A stretch of 64,000 nucleotides of DNA from Ramazzottius varieornatus (lineage: Eukaryota; Tardigrada; Eutardigrada; Parachela; Ramazzottiidae), in contig BDGG01000014.1 in assembly GCA_001949185.1 (NCBI GenBank), positions 1,281,666-1,345,665 of the forward strand, given 5' to 3'. The stretch's first letter is position 1, and each line of letters opens with the position of its first letter. The notes below the pieces were generated by a model, which worked only from the letters and a program-made list of their open reading frames with translations, did no database searches and was not told the DNA's origin. Of this stretch, positions 36,301 through 51,300 are shown piece by piece. A program made the translations under genes and the position numbers.

Positions 36301-39099
36301 TCTTCTGCTTTCTGAGGACGGGTGGCGAGTGAGGTCCTCCAGCTAGTTGGCACCTGTTCCCCATTACAGCATCTTTCGAGGGAAACAGGGCTAATCGATG
36401 GTAAGGCGTGATGGAAGAGGCGCAATTTGTTAGTGGCGGATAAGCGACATGGAAGCAGAGATGATCAACTATTAATGAAGGATACTCCTTCAATCGCCCA
36501 GCATTATCGAGATTGCTTCGTCAGCGAACTATCGGTTTCTCCCCGTGCGTTGGACCAGCGTGGTTCGCCACGCTGATTGCCAGGGGATTGTGGTTACACG
36601 GTATACCTGTCGCGTGTCCTTACAGCTATATATAAACTATTTCCATCCGTGTTTAGTAATGTCATCAGACAACTGAAGGGACATATAATATTATCTTGAT
36701 GCTGAAAAATCATCCGTCACAGAGCCTAGTCAGTTTTCGGCACGTGAGAACCTCTTTAGCAAAATTATGGCCTTTTCTTTTGAGATGAGGAACCACGCCC
36801 GAAAGCGAAGGTCAGGCTGACTGACCTCCAGCGCAAGTCAATGAGAGCAAATGGGTCACTGAAGCAATCAACCTGCATGCCTATTTCCGATAGTTGGCGA
36901 CTGTAACCACTTGAAAGAAAAAGAAGCTGTCATTTCATCGTTTGTGAAAAACTCGTCCTCGCTGGTACACAATCGAAACTCCCTTCCACGGTATATAATT
37001 TTGTGTCTACTTCCCGCGTAATTCCTGCCGCTATTGTTTCATAATTAAGTAAAAGGATGTCGATAATGGAATGTTAGAGTAGCGTAAGCGGGCAATGGTC
37101 TAATGCATCAAGGAAATGCCTGTATAAGTCTGGTAGATCTGATGTAGATACATTTTGTAGGCTGCTGAACTCGAAGACACTGAACATAGGCCGCTGAATT
37201 CGAAGACATCAAGCTAGGATAGCACTTACCATTTCCTGCTATAGTTAGCTCATCTCCGATTGCAACAGAAGATTAAAACTGGCATACTTGGAAGGTCGAT
37301 TAGTGCGGATACTTCATCAGATCCACATTATATATAGCCCACGTTTTGTCAGGAAGAAGATCAGGGGATAGGTTGTGGCAGGATTGCCTTCTTGTACACA
37401 GGCCTGACGCGGATTGAGTTCTCAGCTGAGGATATTATGATGATGTTAGAAGATGGCAGATTCAAGATTGTTTATAGGTATCAGTCCCAACAAGGAAAAG
37501 TATCCGGCGAGGTAGCCGCTCCGGTTTAGCAAAGGCCGGAGAAGTCTAGCGGAAGAGGTTCAGAAGGGTAGATGCAGGGGGTTCGCCGCTGCTGAGCAGT
37601 GGTTAAGACAGTTGCCGGCCTTCAAGGTGGTTATTTGGAGAGAAGAGGCTTCAGGGACTGAGGACCTGCAAAGAAGAAGAGTGTTACAGATCATAGCTCT
37701 AGCGCATGTGGCCATTATGGATAGGGTGGTGGGCAACGCCAGCTGAGGCGTCAGATCATACTCTACTCTTTGGCGCTCTTCCCCTACTTCCGCACAACAA
37801 GACAGCCAAGCTGTGCATTGGCGTACCCTGTACTTTCATCGGCAGCGTATGATCTCGACCACGTGTTTTTGACTATCCACGGTTACACTGTGATGATGCT
37901 GTCTGTAATCGGGACACTTTGTAGTGTGTAACGTGGAAGCCACAAACACCGTCCTAGGTTATAGCTTGCTCACATGGTCATGGATACATGCCCATCGCAC
38001 TTTTCCTCATTCCAACTTTTGCATGTCCAGTCTCTCGGTGTTGTCGCTGGCTGTTATTATCCCAGTGCTAGAGAGTGTTTTCCTCCGCGAGTATACGTGC
38101 CGGCGTCGCAGGTCATACGCACCGGAAGAATGCAAGGAATATCAAGAGAATAGAACATGAAAGGATAGCCTATTATTCACGGTTCTCGGTCTATACGAGC
38201 CTTCTGCCCCTGATTGCTGATGGCCGTCAGATACAGTGTAGTGAGTTTGCGAACCTGACGCTTTTTAACAAACGTCTGTGAGATAATCTGGCATAAGAGC
38301 ATGCGCTCTCCATCTTGAACGATGGTGCAGGACTCTGCGGCTGACCAACGGTATATATATATTGAGCATGACGACAGCCTTATGGACGTTTGCTGGAGGG
38401 ACTGGGACGTCGGAATAGCAACATAAGCACAGCTGCTGTTTCCATAAGATATCAGAGGAGTGATAAAGAGCTGTGAGAGGTCCTTGGGGACCTTGACAAT
38501 TGCTCTGTCAACGTCGATTGACTTGCTCAAATACCAACTCTGTTGTGGCGGGAACCCTCATTTAATCTCATCAGCGTGTGACGTCCAATGAGGTACCATT
38601 AGCACACTACCGTGACCTGTACCTGCGCCCTCACTGCACTGCACAGTACATACACTGTTCTTGCCGATAACGAGTTGCTTCTTTCAAAGTAGGGATAAGC
38701 ACTCATCACCGGATGTGGAACATTACGCCGACCGGTCCGACGGACAAACAGTGCCTGGCTTAATCTTCATTAAGGAAGAAAACTTTGATCTTTTCGCCAG
38801 TTCCATCACTCGAAAAGCCCGACAAGCTACACACAGTCGCGCTCCGTCTACGTAGTGCTATTTAGGCTAAAAAAGACTTGTTAGTTGGATAAAACTATTA
38901 TTGATTAAAGGGTAAAAGCCACAAGCCGTAAAGGTCTGGGAAAATCATCATAAAGTCTACTGTCACATGACAATCTCTGGCCTGCCGACAATGCAAGGTA
39001 GAATTTAAAGGTACCAAGGGAAAAGGTAAAAAGAGGGGTGGACTGTACAGAAAGAAAGAGAGTCATGACCAGCCGACGATGGACTTCAGCACATGACGA
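33372..39099. other. Gene-free interval upstream of the GPCR
   Basis: No coding region is supported in these 5.7 kb. I see only small features: a perfect 8-bp stem with a TTCG loop at 36556-36575 and an imperfect direct repeat (GGCYGCTGAAYTCGAAGACA) near 37159-37209. The left end should contain the GPCR promoter and 5' UTR, and the right end the FEM1 3' UTR. Confidence 0.45.
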
Positions 39100-41785
<2,686 letters not shown>

Positions 41786-42350
41786 GATGCCTCTCCAGGC
41801 CGCACTGCAAAGAATACGACGAGAAGAACGCAGCAGAACAAAAACTAGATCAGAACTAGAGCAGTGAAAGTACTCAGTCCGTAAAATAAAATGAAATAAA
41901 CTTAGAAATTAGAATCCGATCGCGTAACTTGGGTATGACTCATGCTGAGTATGCGCTGTGCATATCAGGTGTACAGCACAGTGGAATAGCTCTTGATTCT
42001 TGAGCTCTTGATCAGCTGATTTGCTGCATCATAATTTTCATAAATGATAAATTCCATAAACTGGTTTTTCCCCCGAACTCTGCCTGAAGCATTCCTTTCG
42101 GAAGCTTTTCTCTTCTTCGTCTTCCAAAGTGGATAATCGCTTCGAAACTCTGCTGAGCAATACATCTGGATCCCCCATCGACAACAAGTGAGTGGTGAGT
42201 TGGTCTTTGCTGCAGAGGGGTGGTGGTTACGTTGACCGCTTTGTTGTCATTTTAGAAGCCATGTAGTAAAGCGAAAGGTGGGAAAGAACCGGATACGGAA
42301 GTACCGTTACTTATCGACGATAAGGAAAGAGCTCACCTCCGGTCGAAAGG
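41786..42350. promoter_or_regulatory. Head-to-head intergenic region, likely shared FEM1/VPS13 promoter
   Basis: Only 565 bp separate the two start codons, which face away from each other. The region has no ORF of note, so it must hold both 5' UTRs and both promoters. I see no convincing TATA box at a sensible distance from either start, which suits housekeeping genes; this is inference. Confidence 0.5.
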
Positions 42351-45300
42351 ATGGTGTTTGAAGGGATCTTGGTGGAAGTGCTCAACACTTTCCTGGGCGA
42401 CTATATTGAAAACCTCGACAAAGACCAGTTGTCGGTCGCAGTATGGAGCGGTGAGACTGTTACAGTATTTCCTGCTTCCCTCACGCATCCTCATTTGCAC
42501 TCTCTATTGCTTGCAGGAAATATCGAGCTGCGAGCGCTGAAGCTGAAAGACTCGCTGTTGGATGACTTGAATTACCCCATCAAGACAGCTTTCGGATATC
42601 TGGGCAAACTTCACGTCGACATCCCGTGGAAGCATCTGTACACCCACCCGATCGTCATTACCATCGAGGATGCACTGCTTCTGGCTGTGCCTAACGACGG
42701 TAGTCTGCCTTTGGCAGAAACGGTCTTTGTCCAGACTGCGACAGCTTGTAGTGACGATACTGTGAATTTTGCAGAAGCTGAGTATGACGCGGAGAAGGCA
42801 GCGCAACGTCGTTGGGAGCAGAAGAAACGGCAGCTGACGCATCTGGAGCTGGTGGGAGGCGAGACGGAGCAGACAGCAGCTGAAGAAGCCAAAGCCAAAC
42901 AACCTGGTAAGCTATAGGAATACTTCGGAGCATGACGCTATGAGTTAAATAGCCGCAACAGAGAAAACGTAAGCTAACAAGTATGATAATATAGCAAGAC
43001 GAAGATTTCTTGCAGTGAAAGCCGCAACCAAAATGTCATTCAAGGAGAAGCTGATCGCCAAGCTGGTCAATAACATCCAGATCGAACTGAAGAATGTTCA
43101 CGTTCGATACGAGGGTCAGTCCAAAGAGAAGAAAGATGCGTTCTGTTTCGGAGCCACACTAGGTGGCCTTCTCTTCAAGGTGGGCAACAGCACCAAGCTA
43201 AACAGTGTACAATTTTCGAGTGTTCAATTTATATTTTTGACGCTAGACCACGGACGAAAAGTTTAATGTCAAAACGCTCGATGATGCCACACAGCTCATC
43301 TACAAGGTAAGGCCCACTCTTGCCGTATCACTTTCTTCAAACTGATGGGCCTTACACTAGCTTACTTCCTCTCTAGCTGCTCAAACTGGAATACCTGACA
43401 GTCTACTGTAGTCCACGTGAATCGACCCTCTTTTCCACGGAGGAGGACAAGCAGGGTACTCTGGTAAGTCTGTGCTTCCGACTTCTTCCTGCTTCAGCTT
43501 AACAGGAGTTGGCAGTCGTAAGTGTTATGTGGCGGCTGCAGACGGCATTCCAGGATTATTTCATCTCCGCCAAGGAGGATTCTTCTCCAGTGCAAGCCTT
43601 CCATGGTTTGTAAACCCCTTTTTCTTATCAAAGTTGGGTGTTGGTATTCTTCAGTTCCATCTGCATTGTAGTGTTGGAGCCACTGTTCTTCACCTCAAAA
43701 CTGGCCATGAATCCTCGACCAGAAGCTGGCGACTCGGACTTCACTCAGCCCAAAATCACCTTGGATGCTGGCCTGGAAGCTATCAAAGTTCGCCTGTCGC
43801 GCAGTCAGGTACGTGTATATGTAGTCGTCTTTCTCGTTCCTGTCATGCTAATTAACGGTACTTGATCGGTCTGCAATGACTTGTAGTACGCGGGGATACT
43901 GGAGTTTCTCGAGTCGATGGAGGGATTGAATATGAAGTCGAGATATCGGGGCTTGGTGGCCCCTGACATGCCCATCACCAAGAAGAACGCTTCTGCCTGG
44001 TTAGTCAATGTCCAGGCTGGCCATTGTAGGACAGAAGAGTGGAAGATGGTACTTTGTATGGTTGCAGGTGGCAGCACGCGGTGAATGCCACCCTGGAGGT
44101 GGACGTTCGTCCCCGCTTGCGCCAATGGAGCTGGCAGCACATCAAGCAACACCGAGCTCTCCTCAGGCAGTATTCCGCTGCCTACAGCAAGAAGCTGAGC
44201 AGCAGCACGGGAACGCTGTCGGCAGCTGACGAGAAGGAGCTGGAGGAGATGGAGAAGCAGCTGGATGTCTTCAACATTCTACTGGCTCGCCATCAGGCCC
44301 AGTTCGATGTCAACGTGGAAAAGAAGAAGCCGTCGTGGTGGAGCTGGCTGACGGGCAAGAGCGACTCGGACAACGAAGAGTCGGCTGACGAAGGGGACAT
44401 TCGGGCGCGCTTAAAGAAGGCCCTTAACGAGGAGGAGAAGCAGAAGCTGCACGCAGCCTTGGGCTACTCGGAAGAGAGTGGCGACACCAACAACCCCAAC
44501 TTTCCTCCCACCTACGTGGCCTTTAGGTCAGTTTGTCCCCTTTGTGATGGTGAATAGACCGTAATGAGCAACTTGCTGTCTGTGTATGGGTAGGTTACTG
44601 TGGGATTTGGACAAGGCCTCGGTCAGCTTGGTCGATGACGGCAAGGATGGGGCACGGATCAACGAAGTGGCTGCCGTCAGCTTAAAGTCTTTCAGTGGCA
44701 AGTTTGAACAACGACCAACAGCGGACGGGCTGTACCTCAAGACGGAAGTCCGCGATGTCATCGTGACGGGCAAGGCTAACAAGGAGGGCAAGCTGGCCGT
44801 CATTGCCAAGCCCGACGCGCCGGAAGAAGGCCAGGAAGACATTGGCTGGTTGCGGCTGCTGTACGAGTCCAACCCCGTCGACTCGGAAGCCGGCGTTCGC
44901 CTCCACCTCTTTGTCAACCCGGTGCAGATCAAGTATGACGCCGACACGGTTAACGCCATTGTCCAGTTCTTCAAGCCACCCGAGGCTGTGGCGCTGCGCC
45001 AGCTGCAAGCTCAAGCCGTCATGGCCCTCGAATCCCTTCGAGAATCCACCGTGGCCAAGGTAGGGTAATTACACCAGCCTTCCTCATTTTCCACTTGGCA
45101 CATTTTCTGCTCTTCTCGTAGGTGCGCGATATCCTGTCGAACCATCGATATACGGACTTTAACGTCGATCTGAAGGTACGCTGCTTCACTGTTTCACCGA
45201 CGAGCTAGTTATACCCTCTGGTTGTCCTTGCAGGCGCCGTACTTTGTGTTGCTGGAGCATGGCGTGGAAGAGGAGTGGGACGCTTCGTGCTTAGTGGTAG

Positions 45301-48300
45301 ATCTGGGTAGCATTCAACTGGTCAGTCTAAGCAAAGGTGGCAACATCAATCCCGACATTGCCTCGGTGGACGACCTGAAGCAGCAGGCCTACGAAAAGTA
45401 CCAGCTAGAGCTCAAGGATCTGCAGATCATCTTTGCTCAGAAGGGCGACGACTGGCAAGCCGCGCGACGAGGCCAGAACAACCAGATCAAGATTCTTCAA
45501 CCGGTCACGTGTACGCTGCAGCTGTGGAACTGCCTCATTCGCAACCATCCCATGCTGCCGCTAGGCATTGTCCTTGGCGAGCTGCCACACATCACCGTCG
45601 ATATTAGCGAAGAACGACTGCTGGACCTGCTCAAGCTTCTCCTGACCATTCCGCTACCCGAGACTAATTATACCGGCGACCTCGAGTTCTCTGAAAAGGC
45701 CCGCGACATTGTCAGGTTAGTGTGAAAAATTCGTCCGCTTGTTACTCACCTACATACCCGTTACCCCTAGCGGTCAATTAGCTCGTTGTATGTAGGTGTG
45801 TGAAACCTTTTATCGACATTGTCATTCACTCATTCACTTGCATACCGGCAGGTACAGTACACAAATGGCTGAACGTATGCAGGTGGCTGAAACTTGCATT
45901 GGCGATACGTATGTTTCTGTTAACGTTGTCTTGCGTCCTGTCTCAAAATGGTATTTTTTGTGTGTTGCTGCCAGAGAGTATCGTGATATGAAAGTGGTAC
46001 AAGCGCTGTACGCCATGAAGCTGCCCGACGACGATCTGGGCGGACAAGACATTACCGTGCTCAGCTTGAAACTGACCATCGAAGAAATGAGCATTTCCAT
46101 CCTGGACAAGCGGCTGGGCGACCATCCCATCTGTCGGATCGCTGCCCAGAAGTTCACGCAAGACGTGGCCATGAAGACGTCGGAGATGTCGGCTGTCTCG
46201 CGCCTCAATAACCTCTTTATCGAGTACAAGCCCAAGCAGACGCAACAGCCCGTCAAACTCATCCAGGTACGCTCACCATCTTCTTCGAGTTAGCCTTATT
46301 ATTCTCTGTTTGTCCATTGTGCAGGCCCATCGGGGTAACCAGCAAGAGAAGGAAGAAGTGTTAGGCATGACATTCACTTCTGTCAGCTCCCTGGCGCCCG
46401 ACTTTGAAACGAAACATCAATGTAAGATCCTTTCCCTTACTGTCTGTTAACTGACGTGTTAGTGATGACGGGGAAAATGATGATTTTGGCAGGTACACTG
46501 TCGCGCTTGGACGCGGTCTTTTCCGGCTTGGAGGTCAACGTGGACCAGACGGCACTCTTGGACATTGCCGACTTTATCGATACTCTCCGCAGCGAAGTGA
46601 CGGCTGTGGTGGAGGAAACTCGCACGGAAGGGCCGCGACTACTCTCGGCCTACTTTAGGTTCATAGTTTTTACTAGCAAAGTTTGCCGATGCTACCGATG
46701 GTCAAGCAAGGCCTCCAGCAGTGGTTTCTCTTCTGTCTATGGCCAATGAATGGCATTTGCATTACAGTTCTGGCAATACTGAAGAAAGTCAGTTGGGCCT
46801 GGATGAGACGGACAAGAAGGAGCAGCTGGTACAAGTCCCTACCGACGTGACGGCGACGCCGGCCGATGAGGGCTTTGTAGCGGAAGACAAGTTGGTGCAG
46901 TTTGCGCTGCGGGCTGTTGGTCAAGTTGTCTTGATCACCTTGGCCGATAGTCGAGGCGTTCTCTGTCGTTCAGTCATTGAAGGTAGAGGATAACCTGTCC
47001 TTTTCTAGAGGTATCTTGTTAAGGCAACTTGTTGTAACGCAGGTTTGGACGTGGGCTTTTCGCAGAAGAAGAGCGCCATGACGGTGGAAGCCAAGCTAAA
47101 GGGCATCTCGCTGGAGAACCCCGACCCCAAGGCCCTCTATCCCATGATCCTTCGCACCACCGTCAGCCAAGAGCTGCTGTATGTCCAAGCCGTCATCCGT
47201 CAAGAACCCTTGGAGATCCAACGGCAGCGCGGTCTCTTTAGTCAAGAGTTTGAAGTGCGGCTGGGCGCCATCGAGTTTGTCTTCCTCAATGTCTTCATCA
47301 TGGACATTAGCCGTTATGCCACCCAGCTACAGGGCATCTTTGCCAGGTTGGTTCCCCAATACACAGAGCGAGCCTGACATTATGACAGTGTCAAGTTGGG
47401 CAATTTATGCTGGGATTTTGGTGCAGGTTTTCCGGCGTTGCACAAGCGGCGACAGATAAGACGAAGCAAGCGGCAGTCGATGTCTACGAGGAAGCGGCGC
47501 GCATCAAGCTGGAAGTGGACGTCAAGGCGCCCGTCATCATCCTGCCGCAGCACTCGCAGTCGCCCAACGCCCTCATGTTCGACTTGGGTAGCTTGCGTAT
47601 TGCCAACGAGATTGAGGGGGGCGGCGGCGGCAGCCAGCAGCAAAGCCGAGGCGGCCAGGAAGCGCTGATCGACAACGTGACGCTGTCCATCTCCTCCATC
47701 ACCTTTGATCGCATCCAAGACTACGACCCAGCCAGCGGTCCCAAGCAAACCTTCAATCTCATCCAGCAGCCCCAACCAACCGTCGTTCTCATCAAGCGCA
47801 ACCTTAACTTCAAGACGGACAAGAGTCGCTCGGAGATTGAAGCTCAAGCCAAGGTTCCTTCTCTGGAGGTAAGTCCGCTGGCTAGACTGTGCTGCTCTCC
47901 CAGTCGATGGTACCAGTCCAGTCTTTCTATAGTTTGCTCTGAGCAATGTCGACTACCAAGTCATCATGGACACGCTGACCGACAACTTTGCCGAAGGGGT
48001 GGTGGAAGGCGAGGCGGAAGGAGCTGCCGTCACGCCACCCAACTCGCCACCGCCCAAAGCCGCCCTGTCGGCTGTCAAGGAAGAAGCTGAAGGCGAAAAA
48101 AACCTGGAAGAACCCTCGTCCAGTAGCATCCAGCCCTTGAAAGAACCTGCACCCTTACTTCCCCGCTCCTCTCTCAGTAAGTGGGCCGAGGATGACTAGA
48201 TTATCCCGATAGGGACGACGGTTGTGTCTTTGACTTTAGGCGAAGAGGATGGCGAGTTCAAGGACGCGGTGGAAGACGCCAGCCAGCTGCCAGGCAAGTC

Positions 48301-51300
48301 GGAGAGGACGGTGGTGGACGCCCTGCATCCTCCGCCGTCGCAAGGGCCGCCATCGCCACAAGGCGCCACTATCACGCCGCGCTTCAAGTTGGCCTTTGAC
48401 CTGGACAGTGTGCTGGCCTCGCTGTACTGGATCAACCGCCCCAAGAGTCGCAACCGCCCACTACCTACTCCCCCGCTGGACACGGAAAAGTTGGCCATCT
48501 TTGAGCTGAGTGGTCTGCATGTGGACGCTGCCGTCGACGAGGGGCTGGCCCTGACGGGCACCTGCCATCTGGCTGACGTCACGCTGCAAGACTGCCGCGG
48601 CAACTACGACAAGCGCATCAGTCGCCTGCTGTACCTGCGCAATGCCGAGGAAGACCGACACTTGCTGCAAGTCACGGCCAGCGTCCAACACAATGGCAAT
48701 CAAAATTTTGAGGTCAAAGTAGCGCCCTTCGAAATTTTGGTTATTGTCGACTTTTTCATCGAAGTCTCAGAGTTCTTCACCATCAAGAATGAGACGGCCG
48801 ATCAGGAGAACGCTAAAGACAACAAGGCCACACCGGTATATCCCATAGAAGCAGGCTGGCAGTTTGTGGAGGCGAATCAGGCCATGACTATTGTTGCTTT
48901 TAGGGGCAGAAGACGCCGCTGAAGGAAAAGGCCATCGCTACGGCACAGGCAGCGCAGAAGGAGCGGGCTAGTTCGGCGGCGGTGGCCGAGAAGGGGCCGA
49001 CATCGGAGGAGAGGACCATTGTCATTAGCGTGATGGTGGATAGTCCGACCATCCTGCTGATTGAGGATCCCCATAACCTGGACTCTAAGATGCTGCTGCT
49101 GTCGACCAACGTGCGGCTGAATATGGGCATGGTGGAGGGCAGCCAGTCCTTCCAAGCCTCGGCCGAGAACTTTCGCATGTTCGCCACCCACTACAAGTCA
49201 CGCTCGGCCAACCCACAGCGCATCCTCGATCCCGTCGATGTGGCGCTGCAGTACAAGCACGCTGCCCAGTCGGGCCAACATGTAGGACTGACCGTCACCG
49301 ACATTGTCATCTCCATTACACCATCCGGTAACAACAAGAGAGATGGTGGTACTTTGTTCGGCTATTACTTTGGCTAATTTCTGCTCTTTGTTGGACAGTG
49401 ATCAAGTTGTTGACGACAACGATGGCCGGCTTGGGCAACCTCAACTGGTCCGATGAGCTGCCGGAGCACCCCGTCGGTGTCTACATGGACTTGTGGCAGG
49501 CCAAGCCCGTCGATCAGGACCAGTGGTTCTTGCAGCCGCCGGACGAGAACCAAAGTGACGACAAGATTTTGGTGGCGCTGGAAAAGACAGAAAAGACACC
49601 GCCCAAGCAGCTCTACGAAGGCGACATGGTACCGTCTACTTTCTTTCCACTTGACTTTTCGTCGTTGAGTGCTGTAGTAATTCTTTGAAGTGCTGCAGTT
49701 CATGTTCGACTTGCCGTCGGTGATGGTGGTGGTGGAAGTGGGCGAAGTCAACCGCGTCATTCCGGCTTTCTTGTTGGAGATGCGAGCTTTCGGCACGGTA
49801 CGCGATTGGACCACGCGTCTACAGGCCAAGGGCATCCTCTTTGTCGAACTGGGGTAAGGTAGATGTGAAATGACAGCGTGTCTGCGGGGTAATTAACGGT
49901 AAAGACCCATTTCGTTGCAGGTACTATAATCCGCGCCATGATACCTGGGAACCCGTCATTGAGGTAGGCACAGCCATCTCTGCACCTCTTGTACGGTGAA
50001 GGCTTTTCCAATGCTTAAAGTGTGTCTGTAGCCCATCGATGACGGAAAAGAGGAACGACCGTGGGAGGTGTCGGTGGAAGTTGTCCGTAACGAGATTAGC
50101 ATCACGGAGCTGCGACGTGCGGCTAAACAGGGCATGAACCTACAACGACGCTTCTCGTCAGTATAAACCCCCCCCCCCCCCAGCTCCTCCTGGNNNNNNN
50201 NNNNNNNNNNNNNNNATAACCCCCCCCCCCCCCCAGCTCCTCCTGCAGCATAAAGCCGTTTTCCCTAACCATGACATGTCTTTGGCAGGACGTTAAGCGT
50301 GGATACGTTGGCCAGTCCCGTCTCTTCCGATATCATCCCCGACGCTATGGGCACCGATGTCTTGCAAGGTGCCAAGCAGTCAAGTGCTGGTGTAGGCTAA
50401 CTTGACCAACCTATCAACTTTGTTATAGAGAGCGCGGCGCTGCAAGTGACGCTGAAGGCCACGTCTCCGCTGCAGCTGACAGTGACCAGAACCGGCGTTG
50501 AGCTAATTAAGAATGCTATCAACAACTTTTTAGAAGCTGTCAACAAGGATATGGAATTGGCCGAGGCCACCTCCAGCGCCCCCTACATACTGCAGAATCA
50601 TCTGGGCATCGATGTCAAGCTACAGGTTTGTCTCTGCTGTAGATGCAATGCATCATGTGTTGGAAGAAAGGCCTCTTCCTCTGCAGGTGGTTTCGCCGCT
50701 GCAATTTGGCGAAGTGGATATGACGACCGATACCGACAGCGATGGTATCATTCAAGTCAAGTCGGGTGCCAGTCGCGAAGTCTTTGTCAGCAGCAAGCTG
50801 CGCAAGATTCGCAAGAATGCCCTCCATCAAAGCACGGTGGAACAGCCCTTGACAGCGCGGCTGATTGTCGCTGGTCGAACATTGGAATTGAGCCTCCTCA
50901 AGGCCGAGCGGCGCTTCTTCTTCATCCAAAACTCGGAGGACGTGCAGCGACCGTATCGCCTTATCGTCGACATTGTAGCCGAAACGTCCTACAAAGTCAT
51001 CCATCTGCAGAGCTCCATGACGGTCACCAGCTTCCTTCTCATGCCCATGGAACTTCAAGGTGTGTACCTTTACCCAAACCATCGATAAGTTTTTTAATTC
51101 AGGAGACCGGCAAACAACCTCGTCAGGATCGTTTCTCCAAGTGACGCACGCCTATGGCTAGTCACACCGGGAGCGTGCGCCACATGAGAAACGATCTTGT
51201 ATTGTGGTGCCAACTGGCGCACGCTCTCAGTTAGTAACACTGTAGATGCGCGCCACTTGGGAAAGCACCCTTGTCGAGAATGTTCAGCATCCGTTTGATG

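Noticed and set aside
44074-44089. 16-nt match to the core of the miR-124 mature sequence (GCACGCGGTGAATGCC)
   Set aside because: It lies inside VPS13 exon 9, is explained by the coding sequence (QHAVNAT), and the flanks do not form a miRNA precursor hairpin.
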